A model generated the notes under the pieces. It did not search any database. It saw only the letters and a list, made by a program, of their open reading frames with translations, and was not told the DNA's origin. Below, one piece after another: positions 1 to 9,438 of a stretch of DNA of 64,000 bases. The DNA is from Rotaria macrura (Eukaryota > Rotifera > Eurotatoria > Philodinida > Philodinidae). Where the stretch lies: NCBI GenBank assembly GCA_900239685.1, contig OENT01000024.1:5492-69491 (forward strand), written 5' to 3'. The position numbers and the translations under genes were made by a program. Every line of letters begins with the position of its first letter. Position 1 is the stretch's first letter.

Positions 1-694
1 ATTCACCTGGGTGGTGTTTTCAGATCTTTTCAGTGCAAACAGATTTTAGAGGATTTTGCGAAGTTAGATAAAATAGAGAAAACTCAAGGATTCAAATAAA
101 GTATTACATAATTTTGAAAATCTAAGAACAGGGGAATTTGCATCCGATTATAGAAACCCCAGATTTATAGTTTATCTTTCGCATAGAAATGTGAATTTTT
201 ATCTTTTAAATTAGTGATAATAGGTCTAATTGATTTTATTAAACTTTTTAGTGATGAATAAAAACTTTGAAGTATCTCTACCATTAGAAAAACAATTAGT
301 TCATTTGATCATAATCGTGTGCACCTATGCAGTTTGAAAATTATATGATAAATAATAAATGGAAGCTTCACATGTGAAAAATTTTACAAAAATTTTACGG
401 ACGACCCATGACGGCTGATCCGAGTGGGTGATGCCATTGGATCAAGTCGGATAGTTAACGGATCCGATACGAATCCTTTGGAGGTTGTCTGATTGACCTT
501 GGTCCCTGTTGGAATTCTTGAGATCTGATTGGTCAGCTTCGTCCAGGGCTATCATAGACGTTCGCCAATATATCCATGAGATGCTTAATTTGACTTCGAA
601 TATAAATGAGACGTCGAATGCATAATATGCCTTCAAAAATAAGTTGGATATAGATTTCATATAAGTCCAGCTAAAAAGCTAAAAAGTAAAATTT

Positions 695-724
695 ATCTGA
701 CTTATAAATAAATATAAGTCAGAT
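695..724. repeat. 30-bp hairpin, copy 1
   Basis: A perfect inverted repeat with 12-bp arms (ATCTGACTTATA and TATAAGTCAGAT) around a 6-nt loop AATAAA. The same arms with a different loop recur at 2314-2343. It may be a terminator-like hairpin, a miniature palindromic repeat, or a mark of an element boundary. Confidence 0.7.
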
Positions 725-1362
725 ATAGGCAAATCGGTATTCAATTTTGGAACAATAATGTTGAGGAATTCCTCTTCTTTGGATGTGCATGTTGGAGGGT
801 TGGACCGTATTGAAACGTTTTTAGCTATTGTGAGATTGTTTAATGTGGTGTATACGTGTGTAGACTGGAATTTACTTGTTCTTTCGTACACCTAGAGAAA
901 GTATGATACCGTAGTAGCTGTGCCGCACCCTTGAAAGTTCTACTTTTGTTGGCTTTATCACGGGTTCCTGACGAATGCTGGGTGCGATTGTTGCAATGGT
1001 AGGTATTTTGTCCTTTATAATCGTGAGCATCCTATTGTGGTTCTTGGATATTTCAGTACGTCTGACTTAACGCATCTTTTCATCTTCGCTTTTTTATACG
1101 TATATATTCTCATAGAAAAAAATTGCAAATTATGTTTCATAGTTCATATGGAGTGTGTTTCTTTTGCGATCGAATTATATAAAAATTTTTATGCATTTTA
1201 AATCGTTTGGAAGAAAGTTACAGTGCGGACGTTTTCATCAGTACCTAAAATGTTTCATTAGATTAGAAATTAGGATCATTCAAATTCGCTCTTGGTCGCT
1301 TGTCGCATGGGCCTACAATTGCGATAACCAATCTATGTGTGTTCTGACGAACTGTTGTCTCT

Positions 1363-1850
1363 AGAACCTAACTTCGCAAAACTCTGAGTATGTGTCTTGT
1401 ATTTGGTGTGTTACCCGTCGGAACCATTCATGAGACCCACGATATAAGCGTTGTGTTCACTCTGTTAATGTTTGGAACTCCTATAGGCACATCGATAGTA
1501 CATGTTCCGTGTTTTGTGTGTTCACGTGTAGAACTCTTTTCGGCGCACCCACACTACGTGCGTGGCGTTTTTTTTGTTTAAGGTTGGAGCTTCTCCCGGC
1601 GCAGCCACAGTATGGTTCTCGTCTTTACTGTGATTATTTTTGGAACTCCTTCCAGTGCACCCACCGTATGTGTGTCGTGACTTTTGTTTTTACGATCGGA
1701 ACTCTTCTCGGCGCGCCCGCAGTATCTGTATTTTTTAGGGTACTAGTGACACGTGTAGCGTGCTCCTGGATTTTTTGTAGTGTATTCAGTCCGAACTGAT
1801 GGTACTGCTTCCACTGTATGGGTGTGTTCCAGGTTCACTGTGACTCGCTG
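1363..1850. repeat. Degenerate 56-bp tandem repeat, about 8 units
   Basis: Units begin with a GGAACTC-like box at about 1363, 1420, 1474, 1530, 1586, 1642, 1698, 1754 and 1801. The first spacings are 57, 54 and 56, four successive spacings are exactly 56, and the last unit is shorter. Within a unit the box is followed by a GC-rich run such as CGGCGCACCCACA, then GTATGTGTG-like and T-rich sequence. Units differ at many positions, so the array is old. No frame is kept open through it, which argues against a coding repeat. Confidence 0.75.
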
Positions 1851-2313
1851 AATATCCTCTTATCGGATTCCTTTGGTTTCCTCAAAAACACATAGCGAGG
1901 TTAGGTATATGTGAAACTATTTTTGAAAATCAACGGTTTCAGTCATGTCCTTAGTTTTTGCCTTATACTCTGTTCTTTGGGGAGGGTGCGGATCATTCAT
2001 GGAGATTCCAACCAACCGTCTTGCTAGATATTACGTTCTAAAACACTCATCCGAAAAAGGAATACCTATTTTTCATCCATCTCCAGGCATGTGTTCCTGC
2101 CCCCGCTCCCACCCCTGCTCAGTTGACAACACGATAAACGCTACTGTGTTGATCAGCTGCTTTGGACATCTATGTTTTGAAATGAATAGGGAGCAATGTG
2201 CTTTAGGTATTCATTTATCTTGCAAAATCCTGCTGAGCACACCCTGTATTTGATAACGGGCATATCAGATGAATTTTCGCCTTTTCTTTCTCTAAAACTT
2301 ATATCATGTCTCT

Positions 2314-2343
2314 ATCTGACTTATATCTATTTATAAGTCAGAT
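2314..2343. repeat. 30-bp hairpin, copy 2
   Basis: The arms are the same 12-bp sequences as at 695-724 (ATCTGACTTATA / TATAAGTCAGAT), with loop TCTATT instead of AATAAA. The two copies bracket a 1.59-kb segment containing the 56-bp tandem array. Confidence 0.7.
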
Positions 2344-2773
2344 TATTTTTGTCTTTCGCTTGTATATTAGGTGAGACACGGTTTTGGAGCAATGACACTT
2401 ATATTCGAAGTCGAAATAGGCAGCTACTCACTGTTTGAAACAACTTTAGCATCGGCAATCAGTGTATTTGATGAGATTGTGTTTGTGAATGACTTTTCAA
2501 GTAATTGATAGTCACCTTTTGGTTTTAGTGAATGTATCGGTGAGGTTTATTGAGAATGACAGCGCTATGATGCTTACTGAAACATGCTAAATAAAACTAA
2601 ACATAGGAATGTTCGGTATTGAAAAATAAGTTATACTATGGAATGAATGATTGGTGTTGCAAGTTGTATAAAGTGATAGCTGTATGAATTTCGACTAAAG
2701 TTCGAGTGAAGAAAGATTTTTATGTTAGCTTTTGAATGAAAGTGATAGCTCCCGTTTCTGTAAAGAAGCGGAA

Positions 2774-2964
2774 GTGGACCGAGCTCGACGGCACTGCAGT
2801 GTCGAAACGATCCGTGGCACGGGTCCGAGTGAACTCGGGGTATCCCGACCGATGTCCAAAAATCCGCTTGAAAGAGCCTGGACCCAATGGGCCCAGCGCC
2901 GGCTTTCAAACCGACGAGAACAGATACTACACTTTGATCTTAGCCGAAAAGGCCGAGAAGCGAT
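2774..2964 (-). ncRNA. U2 spliceosomal snRNA
   Basis: U2 snRNA pairs with the intron branch point in the spliceosome. Read on the minus strand from 2964 the RNA begins ATCGCTTCTCGGCCTTTTCG, close to the universal U2 5' end. The branch-recognition segment GTGTAGTA lies at 2925-2932 and is followed by TCTGTTCT. The Sm site GGATTTTTGG lies at 2856-2865. Stems IIa, IIb, III and IV can all be drawn, and the length of about 191 nt is normal for metazoan U2. Relative to vertebrate U2 there is one extra C in the stem-I loop (TTTTCGGC for TTTTGGC). The 3' end is estimated from the end of stem IV. The gene is far more GC-rich than its surroundings. A candidate upstream promoter element lies at 3001-3014. 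Confidence 0.95.
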
Positions 2965-3000
2965 AACTGTTTCACCTTTAATGGAAGCGAGAGCGATGTT

Positions 3001-3014
3001 TTGTCTTTGCACAT
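3001..3014 (-). promoter_or_regulatory. Candidate snRNA proximal element upstream of U2
   Basis: The minus-strand sequence ATGTGCAAAGACAA lies 37-50 bp upstream of the U2 start. An almost identical word (ATGTGTAAAGACAA) sits 30-43 bp upstream of the minus-strand SL copy, and a related one (ATGTGTCAAAAGAA) lies 37-50 bp upstream of the plus-strand SL copy. The position fits a proximal sequence element of RNA polymerase II snRNA genes. The assignment is inferred from shared sequence and spacing only. Confidence 0.5.
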
Positions 3015-3096
3015 TTTATATAGGCATGCGAGAAACGCAGAACGACAAGCATAAGAACGAGAAAAATGTTCGAGAGCACCTGTGAATGCAGCAAGT

Positions 3097-3207
3097 TTCT
3101 TAATACAACTTGCATTACCAAGAGGTAAATGATCATATTTGATCACAATACATGTTGCGATGACGATAATATGCGGATTTACGGAAGCGTCAACCTGCCA
3201 GAGCAAC
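3097..3207 (+). pseudogene. SL RNA-like copy 1 with altered leader
   Basis: The leader (3097-3124) aligns to the 23-nt bdelloid SL, with GCATT inserted before ACCAAGAG and its first two bases changed. It ends at a GT donor (3125) followed by GTAAATGATC. The donor-proximal hairpin TGATCA-TATT-TGATCA is perfect. The motifs GTTGCGATGACGA and CTGCCAGAGCAAC are shared with the other copies, and their GTTGC (3154-3158) and GCAAC (3203-3207) can pair. The inserted leader suggests a pseudogene or a divergent variant. It lies head to head with U2, 132 bp apart. The 3' end is approximate. Confidence 0.65.
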
Positions 3208-3659
3208 ACTTTTCAAACACCTAAACTTGATTATGATACAGATCATGTCTTATGACGACCGCATTCTGCCTAAGACGAATACGCAAAAATCTCCACTACC
3301 GAGCAAATTTCTTCCTCTACTATCACACTCTTGCACTTCTGAACGAGAACATTCTATCCGAACTTGTCGGTGTCTCTCTTAAGTTATCGACGTCGTCCTT
3401 TCACTCATGACTAAAAACATTGAAATTTAATATGCACAAGTTAATCGAAGCTATCTCCTTTCATTTGAGAAACGGCAAATCAAAAGCTGTTTGTGCCGAA
3501 GTATTTTTTCTCTCATTTCAATATTAGCTTTTCTGTCGAGCACAACATAATGATGTTAGTCGTCATACAACCAGACAGACGTACATATGATCGTCTTTAC
3601 TTATTCGTTATCGGCAATCATGACGTTTGATTCATATCATGATACCCATCGATTGTTTT

Positions 3660-3771
3660 AGAAGAACGTTGCTCAGGCAGGTCATCGTTTCCTTCAACCC
3701 GCAGTGTCGTCATCGCAACATATTATTCGATCTGTGCTGATCATTTACCTCTTGGTAAGTTGTAATAAGCG
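3660..3771 (-). ncRNA. Spliced-leader (SL) RNA gene, copy 2
   Basis: SL RNA donates its 5' exon to mRNAs by trans-splicing. On the minus strand the leader (3771-3749) starts CGC and continues TTATTACAACTTACCAAGAG, matching the bdelloid SL as remembered at 22 of 23 positions. It is followed by GT (3748-3747). Downstream come a GATC..GATC stem, the shared GTTGCGATGACGA and CTGCCTGAGCAAC motifs, and the GTTGC/GCAAC pairing (plus-strand 3715-3719 and 3668-3672). Of the three copies this has the most faithful leader. A candidate promoter element lies at 3801-3814, and copy 3 diverges from it 125 bp away. I see no textbook Sm site, only a U-rich GTTCTTCT after the stem. The 3' end is approximate. 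Confidence 0.85.
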
Positions 3772-3800
3772 ACTTGATTGTACAGAACACGACATCTAGC

Positions 3801-3814
3801 TTGTCTTTACACAT
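3801..3814 (-). promoter_or_regulatory. Candidate snRNA proximal element of SL copy 2
   Basis: The minus-strand sequence ATGTGTAAAGACAA lies 30-43 bp upstream of the leader start and differs at one base from the element upstream of U2. Confidence 0.5.
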
Positions 3815-3846
3815 ACCATTGCACACATACAGTGTACCGAACAACT

Positions 3847-3860
3847 ATGTGTCAAAAGAA
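3847..3860 (+). promoter_or_regulatory. Candidate snRNA proximal element of SL copy 3
   Basis: ATGTGTCAAAAGAA lies 37-50 bp upstream of the copy 3 leader, the same distance as the U2 element from its start. It matches that element only after small shifts, so support is weaker. Confidence 0.35.
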
Positions 3861-3896
3861 TGAAGACTATCATCAGTGAATGTTGACGTCCGAAAT

Positions 3897-4010
3897 TGCT
3901 TATTACAATTTATCAAGAGGTACTTGATCGAAACCGATCACAAACTAGTTGCGATGACGAAAACGTGTGGGTTGATGGCCGCAACATTGACCTGCCAGAG
4001 CAACATCTTC
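3897..4010 (+). ncRNA. Spliced-leader (SL) RNA gene, copy 3 (variant)
   Basis: The leader (3897-3919) is TGC followed by TTATTACAATTTATCAAGAG, a 23-nt exon with three differences from the remembered bdelloid SL. It is followed by GTACTTGATCG. A perfect hairpin TGATCG-AAAC-CGATCA spans 3925-3940 just after the donor. GTTGC (3948-3952) can pair with GCAAC (4000-4004), as in the other copies. The gene diverges from copy 2 and shares its 125-bp upstream region. It may be a functional variant or a decaying copy. The 3' end is approximate. Confidence 0.7.
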
Positions 4011-7000
4011 TGATTAATCTATATAATAGACTGAGGCGTGTCAAATCAGCAGTTAATATCGATTTTGATTTGAAAGCTATGATTGTGTCAGCTTGATATT
4101 TGATCGATGTTCTCATGTTCATTATAGCAAGTTAGTTCTGAGACAGTATTTTTCGATCGTTCAACGTATTGGTAGAGACGCGGTTCGATCATTGAATCTT
4201 ATCGAATACGTTTCTCTTTNTTTGGACGGTGATTAGAATATGTTGATATAGCGTCTTGTTGCTTGTGTTGTGAAAAGATTTCAAGTCGTGAGTGATATGT
4301 TGAAGAGGAAATGTTTGTTTTCTTCGTTAATGACGTTACGGGTTGTTGAAGTCAGTGAAAACAAAACTTAAACACGATTTTGAATCGAGTATCTCTCTAG
4401 AATGTAGTTATGGAAACTATGCGGCAAAACTGGGCATTTCAAAGTTAGTATGCGTGCCGTTAGAATAATGTGTGCAACATCATCGACTGAAGAAAGTATC
4501 GGATTCATCAAGAATTGCATAGCTAACGAACTAGTGATTGCAAGTGAATTGATGGCTATTAGGCAATCGTGATGTTGAATGATTGGTGTAAAAGAAAGTT
4601 TTGAATGCTCTTGTCATAGATGAGGGGAAAACAGTTTGAAAAGAGAAAAACAATCGAGTTGACGAATTTCTCAGTTTATTTCTTTTGTTCTCGACATGCT
4701 ATTCATTTCTAAAACAGGTTTCACATGAGATGAAAGCTGTAAAACGAATTTCTCCGATTGAAGATGATCAGTGAATAGTTGAGAAAAAGTATAATCGTTT
4801 TCAGCTCTATGTTGAGAAGGAACGATCGACGCTGATATCATCCTTGTTTAACACACCATACATGTGGCCTTGTAAATGTTCGAGTGGGATTGAAATTCAA
4901 GCATGTGCGACAAAATCGATGCTTTTTTAAAGTTGAAATTACTCTTCTAGATTTTTTGAGTTGTGTAATTTTCTAGGGAGGTACTTGCTGATTGCAAGTT
5001 GCATTCGATTATATATTGAGTGGCTTTGTGGAATAATTGCCTACTCCATTTTTGCATACCCTACGCTGGATGGTTTTGTCGTGTAAGGATAATTGGTTGT
5101 AGTAATTTCTATGGGTTGGGTAAGGTCAGTGTAAGCATAAGCACCTCGTAGTGTATGTTAGAGTCTGCGCAGCCCCTTCTGTGTACGGTCGGACAATCGT
5201 AAAGAAAAGTTCCTCTGCCATGGTACAAGGTAACAGAAAAGCTTACCCTGCACATCTCTAATGTTGCTTTATAAAGAAAAATACATTGCTATCAGGATTC
5301 GTAATATGAAAATGGTAATGGAAACAAGGTCGTATATTAATTTGGATGCTCAAACATAATGTGCATCTTCTTTCTCGTGAGATATGTTTGAGGATTTCTT
5401 ACATGGATTGTCAAAGTTGAAAGTATTAAAGATGGATGGCAAATTGGACAAAAACAGCCCTGCATGAGATAGAGGTCAAACATTTTTCATGATCTAATGG
5501 ATTTGAAAATATGTTGAAATACTTCCTCACTTCATGAATATGACTTGTGGAGATGAGATTTGCTCTTTTGAAATGAAGCTTTGCGACAGCAGCATGTTTT
5601 TGGTTAATGCAGGTTCCTTTGTTCATAACTTACAATTTCTAGGATGTACAAACAATAGATGTATGAAACTTTTTTAATAGTGTCATTGTTGTGCCTTCGT
5701 CGAAACTGTCGATTTGTCCAATAGTCAATGAACAAAAATTCTTGTTAGAATCAATGATGATATCCACGACGAGCCACCAGTTAAAAGTTTTCCTTGATGA
5801 TTAACACATTATCTTTCAGATGTTTGAGGCAACTTATTTCATATTTAACGTAGTAGGAATTCGAATAATCTTTTGTGTTGGCACAAGTAAATAATGTTCG
5901 ATATTGCTATGTAGAATCATTGGATTTATTTATGGGAGAATCGAATTTTCGTCGAAAATCGTTTGTTTATCTACGAATAGTGAAATTTATCGTGATTATT
6001 TCTTTTTCATGTTTTGATACTTGAATAGTCTCATAACCAGACTTCAATAACGACGTATCTTTCACTTAGGTAAATATCGAAAACGGTCAACCATGATCAA
6101 AGATCATGTTGTTATTGAAAGTTACTGCCACGTCTGAGACTCAAGTAGACCAAAAGTTGAAGGCCAACGTAAATCGATATGAATAAATCAGATATACTCT
6201 TTATTATAATCATTGCCGGCCATTTTTTTCCTTCTAGTCTTTTTTTATATATCTATTTCTGATTCATTCTTAAATGTCGTCGATTTTCGGATAGGAAACT
6301 TACCTAGCTATTACAAGATTTTCGTAGCTCTTATATTTGTATTCATAATGGTATATTAGTGATGAAAAACCAAAATGAAATCAATGTTCAAATTCATATA
6401 GGGCTGTACTATAAGTTAAAAATTTTTCTTATCACTATAACCAATTGAATAATTAAAATTTAATAATAGTGTCCTAACTTTGAATTGATCTTCTCAATAA
6501 CAACGAAACCAGTGTATCGTAAACCGTCGGATTTACATAGATCAAGTATCAAGGAATTAGTGTGTGATAGCACGTCCTCATCAACATACTCAATAACTTA
6601 GAATGTATCTACGATTGTTCGACTGTTTATGAAGAAGAAATAGATAAATTTAGTAGCAATCAATGCAAATATTAATGTAAAAACTATACGTATGAGCGCT
6701 TTTGCAAAATGGTTCGAAGAAATAGAGAAGCATTCGTCAAACAGATTCATGGAAAAAGTTAATCTCAAGCATGTCTCTTGATTCAGAACTTGAATCACAT
6801 AAGTTGGCCGAGGCATCTTCTAGAGAGACATATTGGTTCACAGTCAGAAATTCACATGAATTTAAACGGACCAACGATGAAATGAATGATGAATCAGTTG
6901 AAGGATAGAACTGCTTTGTGTGTCTAGTTGGACTTCGATTTTATTGTACCATTGATACGACGTGCCGCTCCAATGCATTCGATCGTGGATGGATTTAGCA

Positions 7001-7987
7001 CTATCGACAAGAGGCATCTCTGTTTCAGAAGTTTGAGAACTTAAAATTGGTTGTGAAAAATGATACCCCAATGATTAAGAACGAGCAACATCTATAATTG
7101 CAAAATAGCATGGAAGTGTTAGACTTTTAAGAATTCATACTAATTATGGGTACATCTGTGTATCTATTTAACATTTATTCATTTTAGTATAGGTACACAG
7201 AAAAACTCGTGTTGAGTGTAATGAAACTAGAGTAATGATTGACCATGAATACATATAAAAGTATCTATCAAAGTGAAAATCAACGATTATTTAACTTCGT
7301 TTTTGATCATACTATATTTCAATGTTTTTATTCCCAACAGTATCTGCATGTTCTACACAACGCATGGATTCGATCACGGCGTGTCAATGGCGATCTTTTT
7401 TTAATGAAATACGCTCACGCTCTAGTTGATCACAATGATTCCGATGGAAACCAAAACGTAGCCTGTAGCTTGCATCTACGTGACGATCCTACTACGCAGT
7501 ATGATAATTCTCTTTTCTATATCAATCAGTAGCCATGATCGTGGTTGAAATCATAACAACGAAATGGGAATACTAACAAGGGATAGACTTGAACGAGTGA
7601 GTACTAGTAATAGAACGTTTACTTGTATCTAATCATGGAATATTTACATCGTATCTTGAATTAGAATCTTATCATCGTTTCTTGTCTTTTATTTTCAATA
7701 AAAAAAATGTTCATGTTTTTCAAAACGTTGTAACACCACCTCCTAATATTGATGCTCTCAGGATCATCGAGCGAACTGATCGTTGCATTCTCTTTGCACT
7801 TAAAACGCTAAGAGCATATATATCGCGACCAGCAATAAACTGCTAGTAGTATTCGTTTCTTTTTTCTTTCACTAATAGGAAGAATACTCGTTCAAGTTCA
7901 AATCTTGTTCAAACTTATTTAATTAAGAACGATTATAAGATTTTTTTTGCTCATAAGCAACATTCACTAGTACTGCAGAAATAGTAC
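4011..7987. other. Gene-poor stretch
   Basis: No gene is recognised. Short frames exist at 6598-6816 and 6862-7071 (-) and 7239-7532 (+), without family resemblance or a splice model that keeps frame. Joining the two minus-strand frames through a plausible 60-bp intron creates an in-frame stop. One unresolved base lies near 4220. Confidence 0.5.
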
Positions 7988-7995
7988 TGAATGAA
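7988..7995. repeat. Left 8-bp target-site duplication
   Basis: TGAATGAA directly abuts the left end of the hAT-like element and is repeated exactly at 8497-8504. Confidence 0.85.
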
Positions 7996-8496
7996 CAGGA
8001 GCAATGCGAAAGGGTTAGAATAGGGGGGAGGGGGGAGGTCAATCCTAAAATGGGAGAAAACTGTCAGATAGCTTTCTGCAAGAGGAACACAGCTCATTTC
8101 TGATTTTTCTGACTTAAATCAATTGAATTTACTCAAAAAAAATCACAAAAATCAAGAAAATTCCATTTAAGCTGTCTCACCCTGGATTCATATTTAGAAG
8201 AAAAACAAGGATACAAAATTTTATTGTTTTAATCGGCTCACTAATTTTTTGATTTTAAATAAAAAAAACAGCCATTTTGCGCTTGTCTTTCTCTGAAACT
8301 GGAGAAATTTATGCAGGGGCATTCTCCAACATTGGAGAAAATTATCCAGTGGATTTCTTCAAAACTGTAGTGAACTTCTTTGTAAAATAAATTCACCCAA
8401 CTTAAAGATGATCCATCGAAATTTTTGAAGTCGGAGAAAGTCCAGGTCAACTGAGTAGGGGAGGGGGGTGACCTTCCCCCCATGGCGCCGCCCCTG
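7996..8496. mobile_element. Non-autonomous hAT-like element, 501 bp
   Basis: The left end CAGGAGCAATGC and the inverted right end CAGGGGCGGCGC differ only by transitions. Both carry a subterminal G-run followed by GGTCA (GGGGGGAGGTCA inside the left end; GGGGGGAAGGTCA inside the right). An exact 8-bp duplication TGAATGAA flanks the element. CAGGGGC-type termini with an 8-bp duplication are diagnostic of the hAT superfamily. There is no transposase frame, so it must have been moved in trans, like a MITE. The perfect duplication suggests a fairly recent insertion, and the transitions at the termini suggest some decay. Confidence 0.85.
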
Positions 8497-8504
8497 TGAA
8501 TGAA
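8497..8504. repeat. Right 8-bp target-site duplication
   Basis: TGAATGAA, identical to 7988-7995. Confidence 0.85.
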
Positions 8505-9400
8505 ATTTCCAATTTTACTGCTAATGTCCTCTATTTATCTATTCATGACTCATTGACAGTTTAGAAAACGATGTGATACGATTTTCATTTAATTAGTTTA
8601 ATAGTTCCTATTTTTTAACATTTGAAAATTTAGTAATCGGATTTCAACGTTTCAGAATGTGATTTTGCACGGAGAAGTAGAAATATGGCTAGGCTACGTT
8701 CATTCAAGTCAAAAGAGAATCAACCTTCTACACTACTTGATTCATTATCACACGACACTTTCGAATATTAATCCTTTGATGGACTTATTTCTATTCGAAA
8801 ATTCAACATTTGAAAAATTGTGCAACATTTTTGAAATAATAAAAATCTCCAATCAGGTGTTGAATATCCATTCATATTGCTATGTTGAATCAGTGGTATT
8901 TCTTTTTATCCTATTGTCAATGTTATTTGACAAGTACACTGTATTTGATTAAAAGAGAAGACTTAAATTTCCCATGACATTTTCTTACAAAGGTTTAACG
9001 CAAATGATTGACTTCAATATATTTATTACTCTAGTACAATTGAATGAGTCGATCAATGATTGTCTAAAGTGATTGAAATGTACATCTTCTAATTTATCAT
9101 GGATATTTTTTTGAAAGCTATAAGCATAGATTCTATTGTTTTTCGTTGTTTGATTTTCTAATTTTAAATGTGATCTATGTATATTTAAAGTCGCCTTGCA
9201 TGAAAATGAAGGGACAAGAGAAAGGAAAATAAATATTTAGACAACACTCATTTGTTATATTCTGTCATACTGAAAGAAAATACAGCTATCATAATTATCC
9301 TTGTTCTTTCAAAGATTCCACCAAGAAAAGACGACAAAACGATTAGCGATACTAATTTTCTTATAAAATCAACAAAAACTAGTCTCGGATGACCACCGTC

Positions 9401-9438
<38 letters not shown>

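Larger units (their letters stand above)
1..2773. other. Non-coding stretch left of the U2 gene
   Basis: I find no protein gene here. The short open frames have no family resemblance, and several (about 1390-1800) simply read through a tandem repeat. Composition is less AT-rich between about 1300 and 2250 than in the rest of the window. Two structures stand out and are listed separately: the 56-bp tandem repeat and a pair of near-identical 30-bp hairpins. Whether the stretch is a decayed mobile element or unique sequence cannot be told from the window. Confidence 0.6.

Noticed and set aside
1390..1799. Two open frames rich in Cys, Phe and Val
   Set aside because: They run through the 56-bp tandem repeat, and 56 is not a multiple of three, so a shared repeat peptide is not maintained.
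2631..3209. Several overlapping 70-117 codon frames on both strands
   Set aside because: They lie across the U2 snRNA and the SL-like copy, which explain the sequence; none has codon structure or family resemblance.
6598..7071. Two minus-strand frames that might form a two-exon membrane protein
   Set aside because: The plausible 60-bp intron creates a stop codon at the junction, and no family is recognised.
7239..7532. 97-codon plus-strand frame
   Set aside because: No homology, no splice sites, and length expected by chance in 64 kb.
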